Source: Pseudomonas putida (GTDB lineage Bacteria > Pseudomonadota > Gammaproteobacteria > Pseudomonadales > Pseudomonadaceae). From it: DNA of 64,000 bases. The translations under genes and the position numbers were made by a program. Below the pieces are notes generated by a model. The model searched no databases, was not told the DNA's origin, and saw only the letters and a list, made by a program, of their open reading frames with translations. The stretch is from positions 860,227 through 924,226 of the forward strand of contig NZ_BSKJ01000001.1 of assembly GCF_030159595.1 (NCBI RefSeq). Direction: 5' to 3'. Position 1 is the stretch's first letter. Each line of letters starts with the position of its first letter. Of the stretch, positions 34,841 through 44,094 are shown one piece after another.

Positions 34841-37800
34841 TCAACCGTGGTGAGGCTTGTGCTCATCGGCGGCTTCCAGGGCTGGCTCCTCGGAGGCTGC
34901 AGCAGCTTCCTGCGCGGCTTTGGCGGCGGCCTCGGCCTCACGCTTGCGGCGGCGCACTTCACGCGGGTCGTTCGGCGCACGGCCGTTGGCCAGCATGACA
35001 GTAGCCGCTTCTACCTCGACCGGGGCTTCGACCGGGGCAGGTTCGACGACCGCAGGTGCAGGCTCGGCCACTACTTCTGGCTGGGCTTCGACAACCGGTG
35101 CAGGCTGCTCGGCAACCGGAGCGGTTTCAATCACGGCCGGAGCCTGTTCGATTTCACCCGCTTCGACGGCAGGCGCTTCAACAGGTGCTTCGGCAACGAT
35201 CACCGGTTCGGCAGCAGGCGCTTCTTCAGCCACTGGCTGTGGAGCGACTTCGACCACTGGCTGGGCAGTTACCTCGGCCACGACAACCGGCTCGCTGACA
35301 GGCTGCTCGACCACTGGGGCCACTGCAACTTCTTCAGCTTTGGCGACAGCTTCGACCTGCTCGACCTTTTCAGCCTGCTCGACCGGCAGGGCGGCTTCGC
35401 TGTTGTCGGCCTCTGCTACCGCAGCGACTTCGGCGGTGGCCAGTTCGGCCTGCTGGTTGGCCTGGGCTTCGGCGTCAGTGCTGATGTTGCGGGTGGCAAC
35501 AGCGGCAGTCACGGTCAGGCCCGCGGCCAGTTCGGCGCCCAGCTCGGTGGCCTGGTGCTGTTGTGGCTGCTCTTCGCTGCCTTCTTCTTCGCCGTCGATC
35601 AGCTCACCATTGGCGTTGCGCTGACGCTCACGACGGTTGCTGCGACGACGCTGGCCACGCGAGCGGCGGCGCGGGCGCTCGCCATCGGAGCCTTCCTGCT
35701 CGTCTTGCAGCAGCTCTTCGTTAGGCAGTTGCTCTTCGGCCAGTTCGGCAGCCTGCTCGGCCGCTTCTTCGGCTACGCGTGGCTGACGCTCTTCGCGTGG
35801 TGGGCGCGGGGCACGTTCTTCACGCGGGGTGCGTTCTTCGCGTGGTGCACGCTCTTCACGCGGGGTGCGTTCTTCGCGAGGGGCACGTTCTTCACGTGGC
35901 GCACGTTCTTCGCGAGGTGCGCGTTCTTCACGTGGTGCACGCTCTTCGCGTGGAGCGCGTTCTTCACGCGCTACACGCTCTTCACGTGGCTGGCGCTCTT
36001 CGCGTTCGGCTGGCGGGGTGGCGTCCAGCGGCTCACGCAGTTCGCGCACGCGCTCTTCGCCACGGTTGCTGCGGCGATCTTCGCGTGGCTGGCGTGGTGC
36101 ACGTTCTTCACGCGGTGCACGCTCTTCGCGTGGGGCGCGTTCTTCACGTGGCGCACGCTCTTCACGCGGTGCGCGTTCCTCGCGTGGCTGGCGCTCTTCG
36201 CGTGGCGCGCGCTCGGCACGTTCTTCACGCGGCTTGCGCTCTTCGTCGCGGCGGCCGTTGCGGTTGCGGCTCTGCTGGCGACCGTTACGGCGTTCTTCGT
36301 TGCGTGGGCTGCGCTCGGCTGCCGGTTTTTCGGCGGCGGTAACAACCGGTGCGGCGGCGGGCTCGTCCTTGCCGGCGAACAGGCTGACCAGCGACTTCAC
36401 CAGGCCCTTGAACAGGCTTGGCTCCGGGGCGCTCGGGGCAGGGGCGACTGGCGTGGCAGGTTGCGGCGCTTCGTCGGCGGTCGGTACTGGCGCATTGGCG
36501 CGGGCAGGGGCGGTCTTCACCGCAGCTTCCTGGCGTACCAGAGTGCGGGTGGCAGTCGGTTGCGGCGCTTCTTCGGTTTCGGAGGCGGCGATTTCGTAGC
36601 TGGACTGGTTGTTCAGCACTTCCGGGTTGTCGTCGCGCAGGCGCTGGACTTCGAAGTGCGGCGTTTCCAGGTGATCGTTCGGCAGGATGATGATGCGCGC
36701 ACGGGTGCGCAGTTCGATCTTGGTGATCGAGTTGCGTTTCTCGTTGAGCAGGAATGCGGCCACCGGGATCGGTACTTGTGCACGGACTTCGGCGGTGCGG
36801 TCCTTCAGGGCTTCTTCTTCGATCAGGCGCAGGATGGCCAGCGACAGCGACTCGACGTCACGGATGATGCCGGTGCCGGAGCAGCGTGGGCAGACGATAC
36901 CGCTGCTTTCGCCCAGCGATGGGCGCAGGCGCTGACGCGACATTTCCAGCAGACCGAAGCGCGAAATGCGACCAACCTGCACGCGGGCGCGGTCGGCTTC
37001 CAGGCATTCGCGCACGCGTTCTTCCACGGCGCGCTGGTTCTTCGCCGGGGTCATGTCGATGAAGTCGATGACGATCAGGCCGCCGATATCACGCAGGCGC
37101 AGCTGGCGGGCGATTTCCTCGGCTGCTTCCAGGTTGGTCTGCAGGGCGGTTTCTTCGATGTCGCTGCCTTTGGTGGCGCGCGCCGAGTTGATGTCGATGG
37201 ACACCAGTGCTTCGGTCGGATCGATCACGATCGAGCCACCGGACGGCAGGTCGACCACGCGCTGGAAGGCGGTTTCGATCTGGCTTTCGATCTGGAAGCG
37301 GTTGAACAGCGGCACGCTGTCTTCGTACAGCTTCACCTTGCTGGCGTACTGCGGCATCACCTGGCGGATGAAGGTCAGGGCTTCTTCCTGGGCATCGATG
37401 CTGTCGATCAGCACTTCACCGATGTCCTGGCGCAGGTAGTCGCGGATGGCGCGGATGATGACGTTGCTTTCCTGGTAGATCAGGAACGGCGCGGCGCGGT
37501 CCAGGGACGCTTCCTTGATGGCGGTCCACAGTTGCAGCAGGTAGTCGAGGTCCCACTGCATTTCTTCGCTGCTGCGGCCAAGGCCGGCAGTACGGACGAT
37601 CAGGCCCATGTCGCCCGGTACGGTCAGGCCGTTCAGGGCTTCACGCAGTTCGTTGCGCTCTTCGCCTTCGATGCGGCGGGAAATGCCACCTGCACGCGGG
37701 TTGTTGGGCATCAGCACCAGGTAGCGGCCAGCCAGGCTGATGAAGGTGGTGAGGGCGGCGCCTTTGTTGCCGCGCTCTTCCTTCTCGACCTGGACGATGA

Positions 37801-38092
37801 CTTCCTGGCCTTCGCTGAGCACTTCCTTGATGTTGACCCGGCCTTCAGGGGCTTTCTTGAAGTATTCGCGGGAGATTTCTTTCAGCGGCAGGAAGCCGTG
37901 ACGTTCGGAGCCGAAGTCGACGAAGGCGGCTTCGAGGCTGGGTTCGATGCGGGTGATCTTGCCTTTGTAGATGTTGGCCTTTTTCTGCTCACGCGCGCCA
38001 GACTCGATGTCCAGGTCGTAGAGACGTTGGCCGTCCACCAGGGCTACACGCAACTCTTCGGGTTGAGTTGCGTTAATCAGCATTCTTTTCAT
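34841..38092 (-). CDS. rne: Ribonuclease E
   Basis: Endoribonuclease that sets mRNA decay and rRNA/tRNA processing, 1083 residues. The catalytic half has an S1 domain (about 36-120), the catalytic aspartates in [11 protein letters not shown] (about 300) and VIDFIDM (about 343), and the Zn-link CPRCSGTG (about 400). The C-terminal half is disordered: two arrays of a six-residue APREER-type repeat (DNA about 36075-36250 and 35780-36005), Glu/Val/Pro/Ala-rich spacers (34990-35560) and a lysine/arginine-rich end. It should scaffold a degradosome. The start at 38092 matches the family MKRMLINA; the frame to 38140 is in the leader. E. coli RNase E autoregulates through its leader, and a long leader is also present here. 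Confidence 0.95.
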   Translation of the reverse strand: MKRMLINATQPEELRVALVDGQRLYDLDIESGAREQKKANIYKGKITRIEPSLEAAFVDFGSERHGFLPLKEISREYFKKAPEGRVNIKEVLSEGQEVIVQVEKEERGNKGAALTTFISLAGRYLVLMPNNPRAGGISRRIEGEERNELREALNGLTVPGDMGLIVRTAGLGRSSEEMQWDLDYLLQLWTAIKEASLDRAAPFLIYQESNVIIRAIRDYLRQDIGEVLIDSIDAQEEALTFIRQVMPQYASKVKLYEDSVPLFNRFQIESQIETAFQRVVDLPSGGSIVIDPTEALVSIDINSARATKGSDIEETALQTNLEAAEEIARQLRLRDIGGLIVIDFIDMTPAKNQRAVEERVRECLEADRARVQVGRISRFGLLEMSRQRLRPSLGESSGIVCPRCSGTGIIRDVESLSLAILRLIEEEALKDRTAEVRAQVPIPVAAFLLNEKRNSITKIELRTRARIIILPNDHLETPHFEVQRLRDDNPEVLNNQSSYEIAASETEEAPQPTATRTLVRQEAAVKTAPARANAPVPTADEAPQPATPVAPAPSAPEPSLFKGLVKSLVSLFAGKDEPAAAPVVTAAEKPAAERSPRNEERRNGRQQSRNRNGRRDEERKPREERAERAPREERQPREERAPREERAPREERAPREERAPREERAPRQPREDRRSNRGEERVRELREPLDATPPAEREERQPREERVAREERAPREERAPREERAPREERAPREERAPREERTPREERAPREERTPREERAPRPPREERQPRVAEEAAEQAAELAEEQLPNEELLQDEQEGSDGERPRRRSRGQRRRSNRRERQRNANGELIDGEEEGSEEQPQQHQATELGAELAAGLTVTAAVATRNISTDAEAQANQQAELATAEVAAVAEADNSEAALPVEQAEKVEQVEAVAKAEEVAVAPVVEQPVSEPVVVAEVTAQPVVEVAPQPVAEEAPAAEPVIVAEAPVEAPAVEAGEIEQAPAVIETAPVAEQPAPVVEAQPEVVAEPAPAVVEPAPVEAPVEVEAATVMLANGRAPNDPREVRRRKREAEAAAKAAQEAAAASEEPALEAADEHKPHHG
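35780..36250 (-). repeat. Two arrays of 18-bp coding repeats in rne
   Basis: Each unit encodes APREER (variants [18 protein letters not shown]). One array covers roughly 36075-36250 and the other 35780-36005, separated by a non-repetitive Arg-rich segment. The third-position changes between units (gcg/gca, cgc/cgt) show they are not recent identical duplications. Confidence 0.85.
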
Positions 38093-38891
38093 GTTGTACC
38101 GTCGGTTTCCGGGCTGCCGGAAACGGCGTTCGGCACACACGACGTCTCATGGTCGGTGCCAAGGTGCGCAAAGGGTGGCGGGGCCACCCCCGTGTCGAGC
38201 AACGTTCGGCACCAGCCGGTTGCCCAGCCTGCCGTTGTCGCGACGACGCGTCCTGTTTGCTGCGGTGCCAACAAGGCCCCGGTGGCTTCGAATAGGTATC
38301 CGAATCAACCAAGCGGGCCTTGTGCACTCAGTCAGGAGGAGGAATCAACCGTCAGCCGTGGACGCCCGGGGGCATCTGTATCAGGACCTTATCCGCTCGC
38401 CAGCCGTCAGTGGGCTGGTGGCCGGACGCGGTGCTACACGGTCCGAGGGCTGTGCATCTCCACCCTGCACGTATCCCTGATAATTCGGGTGCTGCCGCGC
38501 GCTGAATCCGCAACGGGTTGCATTTTTCGCCAGTGCAGGTACTGCACTGGCGCCATTCATGTCCAAGGCAGGTATTTCCGAAGCATTCGCCGGGCGTTGC
38601 GTGGAAGCGACGGGGCGGGCAGAGGTGCAGCGAAAAGAATCGGGTAAGCAGGTGAAACACCGCACTTGTCGTTTTTTTTCGGTCTTCTCTACACAGCGCT
38701 GGTGGCGATTCCAGGCAATTCGGTAAACTGGCGAAAACCCCGTAGGACGGCCTCGCGTCCTGGAGAATTACGTTGGTCAGGGGTCGGCTTGGAGCCTGAT
38801 GCCGCTGGCCTGCCGCTTTTGGCGGCGTTCGCGACTATAGCAGCAATGATTAAGTGCTTCAATTCCATAAAAAATTGTTATGATCCCGCCA
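38093..38891. other. 799-bp divergent non-coding region between rne and rluC
   Basis: No convincing gene is present on either strand. On the rne side a perfect 10-bp hairpin, CGCCAGTGCA (38528-38537) with TGCACTGGCG (38543-38552), lies about 440 nt before the rne start. A smaller dyad GCCGGAAACGGC lies close to the start. The size and the hairpins fit a long autoregulatory rne leader, which is known in E. coli. On the rluC side the last 60 bp are AT-rich and include TATGAT (38879-38884), immediately before the rluC ATG. Confidence 0.6.
38528..38552. other. 10-bp perfect hairpin in the rne leader
   Basis: CGCCAGTGCA-GGTAC-TGCACTGGCG. It has no T run on either side, so it is not a terminator; in the rne transcript it would be a stable stem available for RNase E recognition. 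Confidence 0.6.
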
Positions 38892-39848
38892 ATGACGACC
38901 AATACCCCTCCGACTTCCGGCGTTCAGCTGATCGAAGTCGCGCCGGAGCTTGCCGGCCAACGCATCGACAACTTCCTCATCACGGCCCTCAAGGGCGTGC
39001 CTAAAACCTTGGTCTACCGCATCCTGCGCAAGGGTGAAGTGCGGGTGAACAAGGGGCGGGTAAAGCCGGAGTATAAAATCCAGGCCGGCGACATCGTGCG
39101 GGTGCCGCCCGTGCGCCTGCCGGAGCGTGACGCGCCGGCGCCGGTGGCCCAGGGCCTGCTGCAGCGCCTGGAAGCCGCCATTGTCTACGAAGACAAAGCG
39201 CTGATCGTGATGAACAAACCGGCGGGCATCGCCGTGCACGGTGGTAGTGGCCTGAGCTTTGGCGTGATCGAAGCGCTGCGCCAACTGCGCCCGGACGCGA
39301 AGGAGCTGGAGCTGGTGCATCGTCTGGACCGCGACACCTCCGGCCTGCTGATGATCGCCAAGAAGCGCAGCATGCTGCGCCACCTGCATGCTGCGCTGCG
39401 CGGCGACGGCGTCGACAAGCGCTACATGGCGCTGGTGCGTGGTCACTGGCCGACTGCGAAGAAACAGGTGAACGCCCCGTTGCTCAAGAGCAACCTGCGC
39501 TCCGGTGAGCGCATGGTCGAAGTGAACGAGGAGGGCAAGGAGGCGTTGACCCTGTTCCGCGTGCTGCGCCGCTTTGGCGAGTTCGCCACCATTGTCGAGG
39601 CCCGTCCGATCACCGGGCGTACCCACCAGATTCGCGTGCACACCCTGCATGCCGGGCACATGATTGCCGGTGACAGCAAGTACGGTGACGAAGACTTCAC
39701 TCGCGAAATTCGTGAGCTGGGGGGCAAGCGCCTGTTCCTGCATGCTTACGCGCTGACCGTGCCGCTGCCGGACGGTGGTGAGCTGAAGCTCGAAGCGCCG
39801 GTGGATGAAGTCTGGGCGAAAACCATTGAACGTCTGAGTGCGTCCTGA
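38892..39848 (+). CDS. rluC: 23S rRNA pseudouridine synthase RluC
   Basis: Makes pseudouridines at 23S positions 955, 2504 and 2580. 318 residues: an N-terminal S4 RNA-binding domain (about 12-75) and a RluA-type catalytic domain with the Asp in [11 protein letters not shown] near 138-148. GRTHQIRVH and [13 protein letters not shown] follow. The start at 38892 is chosen on family alignment; a second in-frame ATG at 38880 overlaps the probable -10, and neither has a clear Shine-Dalgarno. Its divergence from rne is conserved. Confidence 0.93.
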   Translation: MTTNTPPTSGVQLIEVAPELAGQRIDNFLITALKGVPKTLVYRILRKGEVRVNKGRVKPEYKIQAGDIVRVPPVRLPERDAPAPVAQGLLQRLEAAIVYEDKALIVMNKPAGIAVHGGSGLSFGVIEALRQLRPDAKELELVHRLDRDTSGLLMIAKKRSMLRHLHAALRGDGVDKRYMALVRGHWPTAKKQVNAPLLKSNLRSGERMVEVNEEGKEALTLFRVLRRFGEFATIVEARPITGRTHQIRVHTLHAGHMIAGDSKYGDEDFTREIRELGGKRLFLHAYALTVPLPDGGELKLEAPVDEVWAKTIERLSAS

Positions 39849-39851
39849 CCT

Positions 39852-40526
39852 ATGAAGAAAGGCTATGAGCTACTGATCTTCGACTGGGACGGTACCCTGG
39901 CCGATTCCATCGGGCGCATTGTCGAGGCCATGAATGCCGCCGCCGAGCGTGCCGGCGAGGCACAATGCAGCGATGACGCGGTCAAGGGCATCATCGGTCT
40001 GGCCCTGGGTGAGGCGATCCATACCCTGTACCCGCACCTGGTGCCTGCTGAGGTCGAAAGCTTCCGTCAGCACTATGCCGATATCTACATGGCGCTGGAT
40101 CAGCAGCCTTCGCCGCTGTTCGACGGCGTGATCGAGTCGCTGGATGCCTTCCGTGCCGAGGGTTACCGCCTGGCGGTGGCCACCGGCAAGGCGCGTCGCG
40201 GGCTGGACCGGGTGCTCAAAGCCAATGGCTGGGAGCAGTACTTCGACATTACCCGCGCTGCCGACGAAACGCGTGGCAAACCGCACCCGCTGATGCTCGA
40301 GGAAATCCTCGGTCATTGCGGTGTCGAACCGGGGCGTGCACTGATGGTCGGAGATTCGGCATTCGACCTGCAGATGGCTAGCAATGCCGGCATGCATTCG
40401 GTGGCGGTGGGCTATGGTGCCATGTCGCTGAAGGCGCTGGCCGAATTTGGCCCGCAGGTGTGTATCGATCACTTTTCCCAGCTGCGCGAGTGGCTGGCTG
40501 GTTCCGCAATTCCACTTCCAAGGTAG
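39852..40526 (+). CDS. HAD-superfamily (subclass IA) phosphatase
   Basis: Hydrolase of 224 residues with the nucleophile/acid pair in LLIFDWDGTLADS (residues 7-19), a cap domain, and motif III/IV in GRALMVGDSAFDLQMASNAG near 160-180. Similar to phosphoglycolate phosphatase-type proteins but the substrate is not known. It starts 3 bp after rluC and leads into sppA, so it is one operon. Confidence 0.9.
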   Translation: MKKGYELLIFDWDGTLADSIGRIVEAMNAAAERAGEAQCSDDAVKGIIGLALGEAIHTLYPHLVPAEVESFRQHYADIYMALDQQPSPLFDGVIESLDAFRAEGYRLAVATGKARRGLDRVLKANGWEQYFDITRAADETRGKPHPLMLEEILGHCGVEPGRALMVGDSAFDLQMASNAGMHSVAVGYGAMSLKALAEFGPQVCIDHFSQLREWLAGSAIPLPR

Positions 40527-40532
40527 GTAAGC

Positions 40533-41522
40533 ATGGCAGACGAATGGAAAGCCCCCGAGGCCGAACCCGATGAGCGCGAAGAGCGCAAGAGCTGGAAGCT
40601 GCTGGAAAAGACCTTGCTAGCCAGCGTGCAGGAGCAGCGTCGGTCGCGGCGTTGGGGAATCTTCTTCAAGCTGCTGACTTTCATCTACCTGTTCGGCTTT
40701 CTGGCGCTGTTCACGCCGCTGATGGACATGGACAAGGCCGCGTCGCGCAGTGCCAGCCATACCGCGCTGGTCGAGGTGCGCGGGGTGATTGCCGACCAGG
40801 AGGCCGCCAGCGCCGACAACATCGTCAAGAGTCTGCGTGATGCATTCAAGGACAGCAAGACCAAGGCCGTGGTGATGCGCATTAACAGTCCGGGCGGCAG
40901 TCCGGTGCAGGCGGGTTATGTGTACGACGAAATCCGCCGCCTGCGTGCTGAATACCCGGCGATCAAGCTGTATGCGGTCATTGCGGATCTTGGCGCTTCC
41001 GGTGCCTATTACATTGCCAGTGCGGCGGATGAGATCTACGCCGATAAAGCCAGCCTGGTGGGTTCCATTGGTGTGACGGCGGCCGGTTATGGCTTTGTCG
41101 GCACCATGGAGAAGCTGGGCGTTGAGCGGCGCTCCTACACCTCAGGTGAGCACAAGGCCTTCCTCGATCCGTTCTCGCCTGAAAAGCCCGAAGAAACCCG
41201 GTTCTGGCAGGGTGTGCTGGATACCACGCACCAGCAGTTCATCGCCATGGTCAAGCAGGGGCGGGGCGAGCGCCTGAAAGACAAGGAGCACCCGGAGCTG
41301 TTCAGCGGCCTGGTCTGGTCGGGTGAGCAGGCCAAGGCGTTGGGCCTGGTAGATGGGTTGGGCAGTGCCAGCTATGTGGCGCGCGAGATCGTTGGCGAAA
41401 AGGAACTGGTGGACTTCACCGTTCAGGAATCGCCGTTCGACCGCTTCTCCAAGCGTGTAGGTGCCAGCGTGGCTGAGCACCTGGCGATGTGGATGGGGTT
41501 CCAGGGGCCGCAGTTGCGCTGA
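40533..41522 (+). CDS. sppA: Signal peptide peptidase SppA-type S49 protease
   Basis: 329 residues. One membrane segment (about 47-67) is followed by the S49 core with MRINSPGGSPVQAGY near 111-125, the catalytic Ser in LGASGAYYIASAADEI at about 150-165, and GSIGVTAAGYG. It is the short, single-repeat form rather than the 67-kDa E. coli form. It cleaves remnant signal peptides and possibly other membrane proteins. Confidence 0.92.
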   Translation: MADEWKAPEAEPDEREERKSWKLLEKTLLASVQEQRRSRRWGIFFKLLTFIYLFGFLALFTPLMDMDKAASRSASHTALVEVRGVIADQEAASADNIVKSLRDAFKDSKTKAVVMRINSPGGSPVQAGYVYDEIRRLRAEYPAIKLYAVIADLGASGAYYIASAADEIYADKASLVGSIGVTAAGYGFVGTMEKLGVERRSYTSGEHKAFLDPFSPEKPEETRFWQGVLDTTHQQFIAMVKQGRGERLKDKEHPELFSGLVWSGEQAKALGLVDGLGSASYVAREIVGEKELVDFTVQESPFDRFSKRVGASVAEHLAMWMGFQGPQLR

Positions 41523-41554
41523 AAGCGCTGGGGTCGCAACGCGGCCCCCAGGTA

Positions 41555-42133
41555 TCAAGGGATGACAATCCCCTCCTTGGTCAGCATGTCCACCAGTCGA
41601 ATCAACGGCAGCCCGATCAGGCTGGTCGCATCGCACCCGTGCGTGCTCTGAAACAAGCTCACCCCCAACCCCTCTGCCTTGAAGCTCCCTGCGCAATCCA
41701 GTGGCTGTTCCGCCGCTACATAGCGCTCTACTCGCTCCCGGCTCAGTTCGCGCATGGTCACGGTAAACGGCACGCAATCCACCTGACATTGCCCGGTGGT
41801 GCTGTTCAGCAGGGCCAGGCCGGTCAGGAAGCTCACCTGCTGGCCACTGCATTCGAGCAACTGCTCGCAGGCGCGTTCGAACGTGTGCGGCTTGCCCAAC
41901 ACCTGTTCGCCTAGCACTGCCACCTGATCCGAGCCGATGATCAGGTGGCCGGGGTGGCTGTCCGCCAAGGCTTCAGCCTTTTGCCTGGCCAGTCGGCGCA
42001 CCAGTTCGACGGCGGGCTCGCCATCCTGTCGCTGTTCGTCTATATCGGGGCTTGCCCAGGTGAAGGGCAGGCGCAGGCGTGCGAGCAGTTCGCGGCGATA
42101 GGCAGAGCTGGAAGCCAGTAACAGAGGAAGCAT
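41555..42133 (-). CDS. maf: Maf-family nucleotide pyrophosphatase (YceF type)
   Basis: House-cleaning nucleotide pyrophosphatase of 192 residues, with LLLASSSAYRRELL at the N-terminus, the catalytic GSDQVAV near 66-72 and C-terminal SLFQSTHGCDATSLIGLPL. The sequence around ASSSAYRRE and DIDE matches the YceF (m7GTP) type more than YhdE. AGGAG lies before the ATG at 42133; the frame to 42169 was rejected. It is convergent with sppA and divergent from yceD. Confidence 0.9.
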   Translation of the reverse strand: MLPLLLASSSAYRRELLARLRLPFTWASPDIDEQRQDGEPAVELVRRLARQKAEALADSHPGHLIIGSDQVAVLGEQVLGKPHTFERACEQLLECSGQQVSFLTGLALLNSTTGQCQVDCVPFTVTMRELSRERVERYVAAEQPLDCAGSFKAEGLGVSLFQSTHGCDATSLIGLPLIRLVDMLTKEGIVIP

Positions 42134-42229
42134 GGTAGACTCCTGAATCAGTTGAACAAATTCTATCACGCACGATGCCGCCTAATTTCCTTTGACAGGG
42201 GCGGGGGGCATCCCTAGAATGCTGCGCCT

Positions 42230-42757
42230 ATGTTGAATGACCCGATTCCACCTCACGTTGACCCGCGCAAATTAGCCGATCGTGGCGTAACCCTTAACGG
42301 TTCGCTGCAACTCGCTGATTTGGAAAGACTCTGCGACCCGCTTTCCGACAATGTCGGTACGGTGCAGGCGAAGTTCGATTTTGAACGAGATGAACAGCAT
42401 GTGGTGGTTGTCCACACCGAGCTGAGCGTCGAAGTCAAGATGGTTTGCCAGCGTTGTCTTGAGCTGGTCACCCTGCCGATCCAGAGCGAATGTACATACG
42501 CTGTGGTGAAGGAGGGTGCGAATACCCAGTCGTTGCCGAAAGGCTATGACGTGCTGGAACTGGGCGAAGATCCTTTGGATCTGCAGGCATTGGTCGAGGA
42601 GGAGCTTCTGCTTGCCTTGCCAATCGTGCCTGCTCATCATCCGGAAGAATGCCAGCAGCCGGCGGGCGCAGACGAGCCCGATTCGAGCAAGGACGAGGTA
42701 TCGCGGTCCAACCCGTTCAGTGTTTTGGCGCAGTTAAAGCGTGACCCAAACGTTTAG
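42230..42757 (+). CDS. yceD: YceD-family protein (DUF177)
   Basis: 175-residue protein with CQRCLELVTLPI near 79-90 and a C-terminal acidic region (LGEDPLDLQALVEEELLLALP), the DUF177 signature. It probably functions in 23S rRNA or 50S biogenesis with L32, in line with its conserved place upstream of rpmF. It is 13 bp from rpmF and part of the rpmF-plsX-fab operon. Confidence 0.9.
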   Translation: MLNDPIPPHVDPRKLADRGVTLNGSLQLADLERLCDPLSDNVGTVQAKFDFERDEQHVVVVHTELSVEVKMVCQRCLELVTLPIQSECTYAVVKEGANTQSLPKGYDVLELGEDPLDLQALVEEELLLALPIVPAHHPEECQQPAGADEPDSSKDEVSRSNPFSVLAQLKRDPNV

Positions 42758-42770
42758 GAGTTAATCAATT

Positions 42771-42953
42771 ATGGCTGTTCAGCAGAACAAAAAATCCCGC
42801 TCTGCCCGTGACATGCGCCGTTCGCACGACGCCCTGTCGGAAAACGCGCTGTCGGTAGAGAAAACCACCGGTGAAGTTCACCTGCGCCACCATGTTTCGC
42901 CAGAAGGCGTATACCGTGGTCGCAAAGTGGTCGACAAGGGCGCTGACGAGTAA
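42771..42953 (+). CDS. rpmF: 50S ribosomal protein L32
   Basis: Basic 60-residue ribosomal protein, [21 protein letters not shown] at the start and [15 protein letters not shown] at the end. It lacks the CXXC pairs of zinc-binding L32 forms. TTTAGGAG precedes the ATG by 11 nt. Cotranscription with plsX and the fab genes is well known in gammaproteobacteria and ties ribosome supply to membrane synthesis. Confidence 0.96.
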   Translation: MAVQQNKKSRSARDMRRSHDALSENALSVEKTTGEVHLRHHVSPEGVYRGRKVVDKGADE

Positions 42954-42956
42954 TCC

Positions 42957-43967
42957 TTGTCCGCTCAGATCATCGCGATCGACGCAATGGGCGGGGACTT
43001 CGGTCCCCGCAGCATTGTCCAGGCTAGCATTGCCTGCCTTTCTGCTACCCCCTCGCTGCACCTGACCCTCGTCGGTCAACCCTCCCTCCTGGAAGATCTT
43101 GTCAGTGGCCTAGCGGCTGCGGATCGCGCGCGCCTGCAGATTGTCGCCGCCAGTGAGGTGGTCGGCATGGACGAGCGGCCCTCCCAGGCGTTGCGCGGCA
43201 AGCCGGATTCGTCGATGCGCATCGCCCTCGAACTGGTGCGTGACGGCAAGGCCCAGGCCTGTGTCAGTGCGGGTAATACCGGGGCGCTGATGGCGCTATC
43301 GCGTTTTGTGCTCAAGACCCTGCCGGGTATCGATCGGCCAGCCATGGTGGCAGCGATCCCCACACAGGCCGGGTACTGCCAGTTGCTCGACCTGGGTGCC
43401 AATGTCGATTGCAGTGCCGAGAACCTCTACCAGTTCGCCGTGATGGGCTCGGTGGCCGCCCAGGCCCTGGGCGTGCACCGGCCGCGTGTGGCGCTGTTGA
43501 ACATCGGCACCGAGGACATCAAGGGTAATCAGCAGGTCAAGCTGGCCGCCAGTTTGTTGCAGGGCGCCCGAGGGCTCAACTATGTGGGCTTCGTTGAAGG
43601 TGACGGGTTGTACCGTGGCGAAGCTGATGTGGTGGTGTGTGACGGGTTTGTCGGCAATATCCTGCTCAAGTCCAGCGAAGGGCTGGCGACGATGATCGCT
43701 GGGCGCATCGAGCAGTTGTTCAAGGGTGGCGTATTGTCGCGGGCAGCCGGGGCGGTGGCCATGCCGCTGCTCAAGCGCCTGCAGGCCGACCTGGCGCCGG
43801 CGCGGCACAATGGCGCCAGCTTCCTGGGGTTGCAGGGCATCGTCATCAAGAGCCATGGCTCGGCGGGGGTGCAGGGCTTCCAGAGTGCCATCCAGCGGGC
43901 GTTGATCGAGATTCAGGAAAACCTGCCGCAGCGCCTGCATGGGCGCCTCGAAGACCTGTTGCCTTAG
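42957..43967 (+). CDS. plsX: Phosphate acyltransferase PlsX
   Basis: Makes acyl-phosphate from acyl-ACP, feeding PlsY in phospholipid synthesis. 336 residues, with [13 protein letters not shown] at the start, [11 protein letters not shown] near 104-114 and [23 protein letters not shown] near 205-228. The only start that keeps the conserved N-terminus is TTG at 42957, 3 nt after the rpmF stop; the next ATG is inside IDAMGGD. A TTG start suggests low, coupled translation. Confidence 0.92.
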   Translation: MSAQIIAIDAMGGDFGPRSIVQASIACLSATPSLHLTLVGQPSLLEDLVSGLAAADRARLQIVAASEVVGMDERPSQALRGKPDSSMRIALELVRDGKAQACVSAGNTGALMALSRFVLKTLPGIDRPAMVAAIPTQAGYCQLLDLGANVDCSAENLYQFAVMGSVAAQALGVHRPRVALLNIGTEDIKGNQQVKLAASLLQGARGLNYVGFVEGDGLYRGEADVVVCDGFVGNILLKSSEGLATMIAGRIEQLFKGGVLSRAAGAVAMPLLKRLQADLAPARHNGASFLGLQGIVIKSHGSAGVQGFQSAIQRALIEIQENLPQRLHGRLEDLLP

Positions 43968-44035
43968 GCATTTTGCCCATGAAGTGCTTAAATGTGACCG
44001 CTTGGTCTGTGTATCCATCCAAGTTTTCAGATTCC

Positions 44036-44058
44036 GCGCCAGGCCCAGGGCCTGGCGC
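44036..44058 (+). promoter_or_regulatory. 11-bp perfect dyad in the plsX-fabD spacer
   Basis: GCGCCAGGCCC (44036-44046), one base, then GGGCCTGGCGC (44048-44058), 37 bp before the fabD start. It may be a leader hairpin that tunes fabD expression or a partial terminator; no T run follows. Confidence 0.5.
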
Positions 44059-44094
44059 ACCCTATCCGACGACAAGATCATAAGGGCTTGTTCT

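Noticed and set aside
35780..36250. Repeat arrays as mobile or CRISPR DNA
   Set aside because: The units are 18 bp, in frame, and encode the RNase E linker with synonymous variation.
38528..38552. Hairpin as an intrinsic terminator
   Set aside because: No T run follows on either strand.
34847..38647. 1266-residue plus-strand open frame antisense to rne
   Set aside because: It mirrors the GC-rich repetitive rne gene, has Arg/Phe/Ala-biased composition and no domain, and lacks a start with a ribosome-binding site.
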